NCBI GenBank assembly: GCA_023374045.1
Contig: CM041778.1
Location: forward strand, 400,890,438-400,954,437
Reading direction: 5' to 3'
Origin: Limonium bicolor
Lineage: Eukaryota; Streptophyta; Magnoliopsida; Caryophyllales; Plumbaginaceae
Length of the DNA stretch: 64,000 nt
A program made the translations under genes and the position numbers. Below are positions 1 through 10,152 of the stretch, piece by piece. The notes beneath the pieces were generated by a model, which made no database searches, was not told the origin of the DNA, and saw only the letters and a list, made by a program, of their open reading frames with translations. The number at the start of each line of letters is the position of its first letter. The first letter of the stretch is position 1.

Positions 1-1245
1 ATCCTCGTCATTAACCTTTGGCAGATTTTGTGATTTTTGCTTCTAAATAAGATCTCATGATATCGAATGTGTTTGGATATACACGGCTATGTACGCATAT
101 ATTTACTATGATATAAATATAATTGACGAAGTGTTTGTCAATAGTCGTTGGTATGAGATTTAATCGTAGTACGTTTGTTAGTATTTTGGGATCTAGTTTA
201 TTGCTTTCTGAGCCGTGGATGACTGGGTCGAGTTATCCCGTAGCGCGCTGCGTAGGACGTCCTTCTGTATCTGTATCACGGGCATCCCCCGTTCTGTTAT
301 CTGGAGTCGACGGACTCATTCTGTATCTGGAGTCGACGGACTCATTCTGTTATCTGGGGTCTTCAGACCTGTTCTGTTATCTGAGGTCTTCTGACCTATT
401 CTGTATGCTCTGAACTAAGGTCCCTTAAAAAACTATGTTTTCGATAACGTTCTGATTTGTATAAGATTCTGATTTGCTTCTGTCTAGTTTTGAGCGTTGA
501 CAACTTCTGACATGAGACCCTGCTTTGTGCTTTGTCTCATTCTGAGAGTGTGGCTTCAGCTTTGTTTTGTCAGCCTTGTTTTGTCAGCCTTGGTTTATGG
601 TTTCCGTTTTACGAAGATTAAGATTTGTATTGCAAATAAGCTTTGTAAAGAAACTATGCTTATATTTTGTTTCCTCCTTCTAATAGTCTATATGTGACTT
701 ATGATTTCAGAAAAGCTTTATGGTTTCTGTAAAAGTCTTTTAATGTTAAGTTACCTTTGTGACCTCTGTTCACTCTACTTTGCATTTGACTTTGTATCGT
801 TTGATGAGCTTTCGTTTGATTTTGATTTTGAATCTGATTTGCTAACTTATAACCATATAAGCTATGTTATGTAAAAATGTTTGAGCATGCTTATGCTGAT
901 GAAGTTTATCATTTACTGAGCTGTGGTTTGCTCACCCCCTATTCATTTAACATTTTGCAGGTTTTAGCTCTATTTGAAGGCTTCTGCTTCTGTTTCTACT
1001 TTTAGTTTTGCTTTGTGGGCTTTGTGAGTGTTTGTGGCTTCGTAGCCTTTGTATTTATTTTAGACTTCTGCTTTGTAATTCTTCGGCTTTCGCTTTGTAA
1101 TTTGTGAGACAGTAAGCATTATTTATGTAATAGAAGAGCATTTGTATCTGTTTGGGTTTCGTCAGAGAGTAGCCTTGCATGTCTTAGGTAGTAAGCATGC
1201 GGCGTGTAATGGTCTCAGAACCAGGGTGGTTTTGGGGTCGTTACA
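1..1245 (+). mobile_element. Partial LTR of a chromovirus-type Ty3/gypsy element
   Basis: T-rich noncoding DNA with the look of the 3' part of a Tekay/Del-type LTR. It has the segment GCTCACCCCCTATTCATTTA (931-950) followed by a TTTTGCAG acceptor-like stretch, and it closes with GGGGTCGTTACA at 1234-1245. No primer-binding site follows the terminus, so this is a 3' LTR or a solo LTR whose left end lies outside the window. It carries no credible ORF; open frames at 123-413 and 497-697 are chance. The DNA to its right is a LINE ORF1 relic, probably the target. The family assignment rests on remembered LTR features and is moderate. Confidence 0.5.
255..403 (+). repeat. Hairpin minisatellite, about 27-bp units, inside the LTR
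   Basis: Consecutive units each run CTG, a 4-5-bp inverted repeat with a 4-5-nt loop, then TTCTGT(T)AT or a close variant. The stems differ: GGACGTCC (255-262), ACGGG/CCCGT (278-282, 288-292), GAGTC/GACTC (304-308, 313-317), the same again (330-334, 339-343), GGTC/GACC (358-361, 366-369) and AGGTC/GACCT (384-388, 393-397). The linker is conserved while both arms change together. Confidence 0.75.
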
Positions 1246-2480
1246 GCTTCCCCCTGTGTTGTCCCTTGTCATCCAGCTTCCGCCTTCTGCATGTTTCCCA
1301 ACCATAGCATGTTTATACTCCGACAAGCATCAGCCTGTTGTCCTCACGAATTCCCGCAGTCCCCTAGTGAGAATTTCATGGTTTGTCTTCCTTCAAGCCC
1401 TAAATTTTCTCATTGGCTGTTGCTTGTTGTGTTTGTGACTTCCTCTGACTTGCCTTTGCCTGTGCGATCGAGATTGTTTTCTCTCCTTTACAGTCCCATG
1501 AATTCGAATATGAGTGGTTCTGCTCCTGCATTCTACCATTTGCCGGTGAGATTTAGATAGTTTGTTCTCCTTTACCGCCCCTGGAACTTGACTACACCTG
1601 GATCTACTTTACCTGACAGATTGGCTAGAATCGTCATGGAGATCCCATATCTACCCATCCGATGGATGATTTAGCCTCACGATGTGCGAAACTCACCCTT
1701 ACTTCGGATGAGCAAATACAATCATCATGGATGCATGATCTGTTGATGTATCAGCAGCTTGCTCTTTCGAATGTTGCCTTCCGAGTAAGCTTTTTTCCTC
1801 TAAGCCTGTTGACGCTCGATGACTAGAAACTACTTTGATCGGGTCTGGCAGCTAGACGACAAGCTTAATGTCTGATCCACGGGTCTTAATCTCTTCTTTT
1901 TTAGTTCGCAATGCAGGACTCAATGCATGTTGTCTCCGCACAAGGACCTTGGACTTTTAATTGTTCCCTAGTAGTCTTTCAAAACATTGATCGTGTAAAG
2001 GCGCAAAAACACCATGATTTCCTCCGCCTTCCCTTATGGGTTCGAGTCTTGGATGTCCCCTTTACCCTCCACAATAAGAGGTTGGCTTAGCGACTTGGCT
2101 CTCGTTTTGAAAGTTTCTTCGAGCATGGAGAGAAAGAGGAAGAAATGGGTGGTGAGTTCCTGCGCTTTCGCCTCCGACTTGACCTCAGTAAACCCCTCCT
2201 TAGATGCGTGAAGATCTCAATCGAGGGAGTCAAGTCTGTTTTCGTGTAGGTAGCATATATATGATAAAATGCTTGCGATATGCTTCAAGTGTGGCTTGTT
2301 TACGCATGCTATGAAGGATTACTGTGTCCAGTCCGATTGCTCGACAGGGATCTACCCATATGGTCCTTGGCTGAGAGCATCTAGTTTTTGTGTAGGGCGT
2401 AGATCTCTTAATGAGGGCACTGACATCTAGAAGATTATACTAGGGCTATATGAGCCCTTTGGTGCTACTCTCATGGGAAC
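1246..2480 (+). pseudogene. LINE ORF1 relic (DUF4283 and CCHC zinc knuckle)
   Basis: A degenerate nucleic-acid-binding ORF1 of a plant LINE. Around 1670-1705 the frame reads DLASRCAKLTLTSDEQ, the usual lead-in. From about 1912 to 2246 one frame gives the DUF4283 pattern, with QGPWTFNCSLVVFQNID, then LPLWVRVLDVPFTLHNK, a stop, then LRFRLRLDLSKPLLRCVKIS. Near 2270-2350 follow a knuckle-like CFKCGLFTHAMKDYC, one residue longer than the canonical spacing, and the YGPWLRAS motif typical of the zf-CCHC_4 region. Several frameshifts and stops make it non-functional. No endonuclease or reverse transcriptase is visible. The same gene type, equally broken, recurs at 9240-10152, and an almost intact LINE lies at 59099-64000. 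Confidence 0.7.
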
Positions 2481-4790
2481 ATGGAGCCATCGATTAACAT
2501 TCCCTTCAATGTTAGCCCAAAAAAGCCATAGGCTAAATCGGATTCAACTGAACCACAATACAAGTTAACTCTAAAACATGCAAAATTAAGGGAAGGTGAG
2601 CAAAGCTCAAGCCCGGCTAAAAATGAGAAAAGAGAATGATGTCGTAGATTTTGTGGAATCACTCTAACCCTAGGAGACCGGAAAAGATTCAAATTATAGC
2701 AATCAACTTGGTTATTAATTTAAATCAAGAGATTCTATATAACTTTAATAAGTGTTACGAAATGATATATTATCACATATATAGCCTGATAGTTATAAGC
2801 TTGCACTTCTCATCATTAACTACGCACATATGAATATGTGAGGTGTCTAAATCAGATTTTGAATAAGATCATTTGTAAATCCAACCCATTCAATTTGTTG
2901 TAGGTCGTATTATTTTAACCCGAATTTAGAATGAGTTAGATTTGAACCAACCCAATTTTTAAAAATAAATAGTATATATTTTTTAAAAAATATTAGATTA
3001 TAAAAAGTAAATATATTAAATACTAAATATATAATATTAATTATAAATTATACTAAATATTCAATTTAATCATTAATTAATCAATAATCACTAAATAGAT
3101 TTGAATTTGAGTGATTTTCAAGTAAAAAACTCAAACTTTTTACGAGTTGGATTTCCAATTCGGCTAAAACTGACAGTATAAAGACAATCCTAATGTATTA
3201 ATATTTTAATAGTAGGTATCAAATTATTGATATGAAATATGTGAAAGGTTTAAACTTAATTTTGAATTGTTATTTGCAACGAAAAACGAATGGTTGCTTG
3301 GAGGGGTTTAGTATACGAAAAGATGGAGTAATTGGTCAGGACGGGTGGGGGCGTGACAAAGAAATAAAAGAAAGTTGGGCGACAAAAGATGAATAAAAAT
3401 TCATATGCATATAACATGGAGAGATTCCTATACAGAGAACACACTGACCCAACCAGCATCCCTCACTACTGCACCCATCAGATTTATTTTGTTATTTTCT
3501 TTTCATCTACCTTTTTTTGTCTCCCCACTCCCTTTTTTTTCCTCTTTCTCTCGTGTTTCTTCACAAATAGTTAACTTCCAAAAAGTGATAATGCTTTTTT
3601 TTTTCCTCACAACCACCCGTTATGAGGTGGAGGAAAGAGAAGGAAGAACTATAGTTTTAAGTTCCTCTCTTAAGAACCCAAAAAATGGGATCCACCATTT
3701 ATTTTTCTAATATAATATTTTCAATATAAATAGTTAAACCTTATATATTTTAAAATCTTAACATTTTTAAAACTAATAATGATATAAATAAACTAAACAT
3801 ATCAAAATTCTTAAAATCTCATTCGCTACAAAATGAGATCCATATTGACACTGTTTTTCATATTTTTAATATATATATTTGTTAAATTAGTACTTATTAT
3901 GAATTATTTATTTTTGTTTTAAAAATATAATAAACTTTAATCATTAATAAAATATAAAGTTAGACTTATTGTGTTATTGAAAATAATAGTAACGACAATA
4001 TAAAATTAATTTTTGTATATCCATAATAATTAATAAGTAAAAAAAATGAAATGACAATTAAAGTGAGTTATAAACCAAAGTATGAGTTCTCTGATGTGAT
4101 AAAAAATAGATATAGTTCTTAAACTGATGTGGCGATGAGAGAAATAGGAGAGAGTGTTAAGAACCCATATTTGATAATCATGCTCTGATATCATTGATAT
4201 TTGTTCCGTTTATATTTGTCCTTTTTAATTGAATTTGATATTTGTGTTTGCCGTATATTTTTGATGTACATACAAAGTATCCAATACCAATGTTTAACAA
4301 AGAAATAAAAATCCAAATAGCATATGTAGTTATGCAGGTCACGTAGCGGCATGTGCCGAGGTCTCATCCTCCCACATGCATGCTTCTTCTTTTATTATTT
4401 AAAAGTCTTATGTGGGGGACGTACGTATCCCTTCTCCGTCCATCCAACCCATGCAAAATAAATTACATGTAATTCGTTTCCTCTACACACACAATACGTT
4501 GTACCAAAAAGGTACAGATTCATTTGTATATCTGCATAAACATTATGCGACTAAAACAGTACAGTAACATGGAAAAAGATGTCAGGGGCTTTGTGGTAAT
4601 AGCGTCTTATCACCGCAACAATGGGTCCCTAAGCGGCACTAACTGTTTTCTCTTTCAGGATAAAAAGTTCCAAACTGGTGGCTGATGGAGTTTGGATGTT
4701 CTTGTCATATGAAAGGAAATCACACTCTACTAACTTTGGTTTGGTTTTTCATGTAGGATCTGCCTTCTTCCTTAGGTCTTTCACAGATCG
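2481..4790. other. AT-rich intergenic DNA without a recognisable gene
   Basis: Strongly AT-rich with scattered homopolymers; the open frames at 2651-2833 and 3389-3710 are short and low-complexity. The stretch 3640-4165 has loosely inverted ends (CTTAAGAACCC near 3672-3682; AAGAACCC near 4159-4166) and could be an old MITE, but I could not fix its boundaries or a target duplication. GCTCTGATATCA at 4182-4193 is the complement of a near tRNA-Met primer site and may be a chance match or a retroelement crumb. Confidence 0.5.
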
Positions 4791-4799
4791 AGACTGAAA

Positions 4800-5222
4800 A
4801 AAATTATTTCCGATTCTGCCTCAAATTGGTCAGCTCAAGCCCGGTTTGGTCTTGGTTCTTCTAAGAGGCAATCACATATTGCACTCTCCCACATTGAAGC
4901 GGTATATATCGTTGCTATTGCTTGATGCGCCCACATCCTCTACCTTCAATATCAATTGGCTGACTATGGTGTTCTTCAGTCTCCTGTGCCAATCTATTAC
5001 GATACTCTCTTCAGTACTGCACTGACGAAGGATTTAGTTCAATATTCCTTGATTATATATTGAGATTCGTCATTACTTTTCTCAAAATCAAGTTGGCAAG
5101 AATATTGTGGCTCTCCCTCATTGTGCCACTGACCAACAATTGGCAAGCACTTTCACCAAAGCTCTTCCACACGAAACATTATCCTCATTCAGTCTTGCAC
5201 TGTGGATGCTCAATGTTGACAA
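4800..5222 (+). pseudogene. Ty1/copia RNase H relic (end of pol)
   Basis: The plus strand encodes, with several stops and frame changes, the C-terminal RNase H domain of a copia polyprotein. Recognisable blocks are SSKRQSHIALSHIEAVYI (family pattern SSKKQ...ALSSTEAEYIA), PIYYDTLFSTALTKDLVQYS (pattern PI.CDN.SA...S.NPV.H), IEIRHYFLKNQVGKNIV and DQQLASTFTKALP (pattern NQLADIFTKPL). The catalytic Asp and Glu positions are eroded. Upstream integrase and RT are not recognisable. Downstream come purine tracts and a probable 3' LTR, so this is the 3' part of one old element. Confident as to family, certain that it is dead. Confidence 0.8.
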
Positions 5223-6464
5223 AGGTGTATTCTTTTATTTATCGTATTGATTCTATTGTGTGCATCAGAATTGGTACTTTAGAGTGAGTGGAGCGTGACG
5301 TATTTTATTATTTCATTTAACTCTATAATAAAGTGAGGATTACTTCTCTTTCCGTGGCATTTATTGATTATTAATTGGTTGATCTGGATCAAATTCTAAG
5401 TTGGAACATTGAAATCTGGTGGCACTATCCATTTGTTACCACCACTTATTTTTCCGGTTATCCGTACCTGACCAACTGTCCCCTCAGCATAGAACCCACT
5501 TTCGTTGGTCACTTTTCACTCACCATTTCTCACAAGATTCCCGTACCATTTTTCTAGTTTCTTTGTTGCACACAATTTACCTCACCAATGGCTTTCATAT
5601 GGTATTTTTGTTAGTCTTTTCTTCCTATCCCATAAGGATTCTCGAATAGTCTCATGAAAAAAAGGGGTGATTCGCTTCTGGTTGTACAAGCATTATCCAA
5701 CATCAGATGCTAGATTTGCTTCAGCACAAGGCTAAACAACTTGGTCCAAGACAAGACTGAGGTTTAGTGGGAAGAAATAAAGGAATTATGCAACACCCTA
5801 CAAAATTCATATCAATCTTGCCCAATTATGATGTACCATTGTTGCACAAGATTACACAAATAATTGTTCATGTTGTACCTCTGGATGTTGTATGTCTTCG
5901 CCTCTGGATCATAATCTGATTGGATCCCCAACTCTTTCCAAGATGAGTCTTGGACTGAACGATGATCAGTGCATTGTTAAACAACCACTAAGGCTTTGGG
6001 GGTGTCTTCTCAACCTTCAGATTCTGGCCTGCCTACCTCAACAGATGAAGAAATTTGAAGAAGCTATTCTTGAAGTATGTGTTGATCTATTACCTTGTTG
6101 CCTTTAATTTCGATAGCCAGCTTCTTAGTCAGTCTTATCCTGACCCTGCCACACCTTCAGTGCCTTTTCTATGGATAGTCTATCCTTATGTTCCGTGTTC
6201 CTACGGATGAATTCGTATAAAATGCCATTTTGATGATCTTGCATGCTATTTTACACTACGTGAGATAGACTTTTTAGTACCATTTTTTTGATTTCGCAAA
6301 AGGGGGGAATATGGTGGGTAATTTGAATATGTTACTTGATTAACCAAATCTCATTCAAGTGCTGCAAGGTTTTAACATCTTCAGGGGGAATGCTCATTTT
6401 AAGGAAGAGTGCATATCTTGAGGGGGAATGCTACATTATCTCACCATACAAAGTTTGCTCACAA
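5223..6464 (+). other. Degenerate 3' internal region of the copia element
   Basis: About 1.2 kb between the RNase H relic and the polypurine tract, with no recognisable domain. Copia elements of the SIRE/Maximus group often carry an extra ORF or long spacer here; nothing in the sequence proves one. G-rich PPT-like runs occur at about 6298-6310, 6381-6390 and 6419-6428 before the main one. Confidence 0.45.
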
Positions 6465-6480
6465 TAAAAAAGGGGGAAAC
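6465..6480 (+). other. Polypurine tract of the copia relic
   Basis: The run TAAAAAAGGGGGAAAC directly precedes a TGT terminus, as expected of the plus-strand primer of a copia element. A near copy (CAAAAAGGGGGAAAC on the minus strand) occurs at 45864-45878. Confidence 0.65.
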
Positions 6481-7074
6481 TGTAAATGTATATTTACCAA
6501 AGGTTTTTGATGTGGCAAAATCCCCAAACCAAGGCTGCCTATATTATCTCAACAACCTCTACAGTCAGCAGCTTTGAGAAGATCTTAAGAGAATATTTAC
6601 TTAATAATAAGAAGAAGTAAAATCAGAGGCACCAGCATTATACTAGGAAACAGTTAGAGATATTTTAGGATCTTGTATTTTGTATTTATATTGGTTTTAA
6701 ATAAAGATTGTTTGTAGATATTTTAGGAGGTTGTTATCTGCCTCCAAGTAGTATAAATGTACAGCAAAACATCAGAAAAGGTAGAGCTTCTACCGTAAAA
6801 AGAGAGTCTTGAGAGAGAAGAGAGTTGTTGATAGTAATCAACGTTTTTGTCTAGAATTAGACGTGAGAGTGATTGTTCAAAGTGTTGAACAGATCAGTGA
6901 GGAGTTTTCAAGTTATCAATAATAAGATTGATAGCGGAGTTTTTTCTTCTAAACACTTTCTGTCTCGTTTCTCGTTTCTGCTCTCTGTCAGTCTTATACT
7001 GAGGCTTCTGATTTTATATTACGAACTTACAGTATGGGACTCGCTCGTCATACTTCACTCAAATAGAGTTAACA
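6481..7074 (+). mobile_element. Probable 3' LTR of the copia relic
   Basis: It starts with TGTAAATGTATATTTACC immediately after the polypurine tract. It contains a TATA-like TATAAA at 6752-6757 and a possible right end GTTAACA at 7068-7074. The 5' LTR of this element is not in the window, so the right boundary is an estimate of about 595 bp without a target duplication to confirm it. Confidence 0.45.
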
Positions 7075-9239
7075 ACTAACCGAATAGCTGAACTTGTACT
7101 TATATTCATTTGATGATTACAATTAGCAGTTTTCTCAAATTCTTCTCTATTTTATTTATCGATTGTCAATTGATGTCTACTTTTTTTTTTTTTGACAACT
7201 GACATAAACAGAGCCATTGTAATACCAAAAATGTTGCTGGTATATGGTCAATCTAGTATATCTTTTTGGTCGTGCTGGAAAACCGACGAGGAGCCCATAT
7301 CTGTGAATTTAACGAAGCGTATGTATGCTATACACAAAGATACATGTAGGCCACTGACCTTACTTATCATGCCTTATCGTGTTTCAAAGTGGTCTTCGCG
7401 TATGTACCACAACATCTACGACTTCCATAACACTATGTTTAATGTTGGTGGGCGGATAGATGTCTAAATAACTATCACCCTTGCCGCGTGTATGCTTTTC
7501 GGATTTAATTCTCTTAATTATACCCGATTGAAGTGACAGTGAGGACCTTGGTCTATGAACGCATGCTAGTATTAGGAACGTTACTTGGAAAATAGCACCA
7601 GCCTGTACTCATTGCTACCTCATGTACCTCCCGATCAAAAAAAAAAAAAAAAAGTTGAGAGGGAGAGAATACTAGAAAAGATCTTGTATCCATATTTAGT
7701 TAAAAGGTGGATGACCAAGTTGTTTTGAAGCTATAAAACCATACTCCATCTTATTCAAAATATAAGTAGTGGTAATACTAATTAGAAAAATAACAAATAG
7801 ACTGAAATTAATATAATAATTTAAAAAGATTGAAGACAAAATTAGAAAGATAAATACAAAAAGCACACGACCACTTATCTTTTAAACAAAGTTCTTAACC
7901 TTAAAAATGATGTTATTGAATAAGAGAGAGTATTTAGTATTTTGAAACCTGAGGCTTAACCGGCTGGATGAGGTCAATTCCTAGGCTAGGATTATACCAC
8001 AAAGTTAATTTCCTTTAAATTAATTATATTTGTATCTGTCTTACTACCATTGTCATATACTAGATTTCACTAAATTTTATCTTCTTCTTCGGTTCTCTTT
8101 TTTGTAGCAACGTTTGTTTGGATGGCCGCTCAACATACATAAGTCTTACTTATACATAAATCAAGACTTCTCTCGTCTGCTTTTCATAATTGATACTAAA
8201 CCGGCAATATAAAAGAAAAATCACGGGTATGCAATGTCTTTTTGCCTAGGTTAAGGGCATTCATGTCTACATATCTATTGGTCGGCAGTATATTAAAAAA
8301 AAAACAAAAAAAAAAAACAGTGAGGTGGTGGTGGCCGGGGAGTATAAATACTTATACATGGTTAATAAAATAAAATATGTTTGATTTTAGTCGCTCTCCC
8401 TCACTGATGATGATCATGATTGAAATCAAACATACTAATATAAGAATAAAAACTGATCATCCAGCCCATACACAGAGAGGCACGTGAGAACAAATTCCTG
8501 GTCGCCCCAGCCCAATTAAAGGAGGGGTTGGCGGGGTACGCTTTAAAAGGTACTAGTATATACCACATGAATTGAAAAAGGTTTGGAACTGGTTGGCCCA
8601 CATTTCGAGCCTCGTTGAACTATTCCTAGTTAGGGTAAACTATTATTAAATATTTGTTAGTTCTAAGAAAATATTAAATAGTGATAGTACATCAAAATAC
8701 TTAACAATCACCCTGACCAAGAAAAAATAACGATTAATAATCTCAGAAGTTCTTTAAAGGAAAATAATCCCACGTACGATAAGGGGGAGGACGCACAGTC
8801 TGTCTTAGGATCAGGTTGACAAATTCAAGCAGTACTACCCCGAACCCAAGGGCGTATTGAGTTCAGTAGCTTCCTACATATTTTAGGGACAAAAAAAGTT
8901 AGTACAAGTTACTGAAGAAGTTGTTCGTCAAGTAACTTGGGAAATAGTCTCCCAGACACAGCCATATTGATTTATTTGCTAACTAATACTCCCCTATTTC
9001 ATCATCGATCGATCTGCTTCAAAGCTAACAAATACTAGTATGGAAATATTTAGAATTCTCTCCTAAGAGAGAGTCTCTCATTTTTACTTGTTCCCTCTCC
9101 TCGTTTCTCACTTGTCAAACAATTTTTTCAACTCATTAATGAGCTCAATCATGAATACTTCTCAGTTGAGTTTTCCATTAAACTTCGCAGATCGCTAATT
9201 AAACTTCACATATCGCTAATGATATTCTACCATACTATT
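7075..9239. other. Unassigned intergenic DNA, including a poly(T)/poly(A)-bracketed segment
   Basis: No gene recognised. The stretch 7181-7653 begins with T13 and ends with A17, with ACTTT...GA and TC...AAAGT at the respective ends, so it is flanked by a long imperfect inverted repeat. An A-rich run lies near 8295-8320. The open frames at 7192-7467 and 8401-8601 match nothing I know. Confidence 0.4.
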
Positions 9240-10152
9240 TGTTCTAGCCTTCTTCTTCTTCTTCAACATCTATTTCGGCCGGCGATGCTCCCCTTCTGGC
9301 TGCAATCTTGGGCCTTTCTACGGTGCTTCTCCCCCGACTTGCCGCCACCCTGGTGATACCCACTTGATCCATGTATGCCCCATGGGATCTCCCACCCGTA
9401 AATCAGTGGAGGACCTCACTTGTCAATGCGAGGAGCTCTCCCGGATGAAAGATGAAGCTTCGCCTATATTGATTGAGGTCTGATGGACCATGACTTGGCC
9501 CTGTCATTTGACAAATGTTTACTAGGAAAGCTGGTCACCACTCATGGAGTTTATGTACGAGCAATGGAGTCTACTTTGTTCAAGGTTTGGCAGCTCCAGG
9601 GACACTTGAAGATCAAGAAAGTGGCCACACATATTTTCTTGCTGGAGTTCGAGCGCATAGGAATGCTGCATGTAGTCCTCGATCGTGGTCCATGGTCGTT
9701 CAATGGAGCTATACTAATCCTTCAATGCATCGATAAAAGAAGACCTCCTCAGCTCATGATTTCTTAACCTTCCCCATCTAGGTAAAATCCATGACACTCC
9801 TCTCATCCTGCACAATAAGGACTCTGCTAGTAGCATCGCTTGTCGTTTCGGCACCTTCCTAGAGTTTGAGGATGAGGGAGCTCGCTATGTTGGAGACTAT
9901 TTGCGCTTCAAGGTTATGATCTCGGTTAGTAAGTCGAAGCTTCGTTGTTTGAAAATCATTCTTGAAGGTGTGGAATCAACTTTGTGCATCATGTACAAAA
10001 GTCTCCCTCCTATTTGCTTTAGATGCAGCCCATTCACCCACACTCCACAAAGGATTGCCCAAGCCAGCAAATTATTCACTCAGGAATCTACCCCTATGGG
10101 CCTCCTTGGTTGCGGGCTTCTGGACTTCGTATAGGGAACCGGGCTAGCTTTG
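9240..10152 (+). pseudogene. LINE ORF1 relic, 5' part (DUF4283 and zinc knuckle)
   Basis: Degenerate LINE ORF1. Near 9399-9440 the frame reads VEDLTCQCEELSR, and 9483-9767 gives a DUF4283-like run with LGKLVTTHGVYVRAMEST and DRGPWSFNGAILILQ. The next block, in other frames (about 9838-9970), reads CRFGTFLEFEDEG then YLRFKVMISVSKSKLRCLK. Near 10000-10140 come a damaged zinc knuckle (PPICFRCSPFTH) and the YGPPWLRASGLRIGNRAS signature. The coding trace is cut at 10152 by the solo LTR insertion and resumes at 14583 in a readable frame, so the LTR landed inside it. No functional protein could be made. Confidence 0.7.

Noticed and set aside
255..403. CRISPR-like repeat/spacer reading of the hairpin array
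   Set aside because: Constant linker with variable palindromes in a plant LTR, no cas genes, unit length and variable part too short. The resemblance is superficial.
3640..4165. Possible MITE with TTAAGAACCC ends
   Set aside because: Inverted similarity is loose and no target duplication was found.
4182..4193. Possible minus-strand tRNA-Met primer site
   Set aside because: One mismatch, and no LTR boundary or internal region could be recognised beside it.
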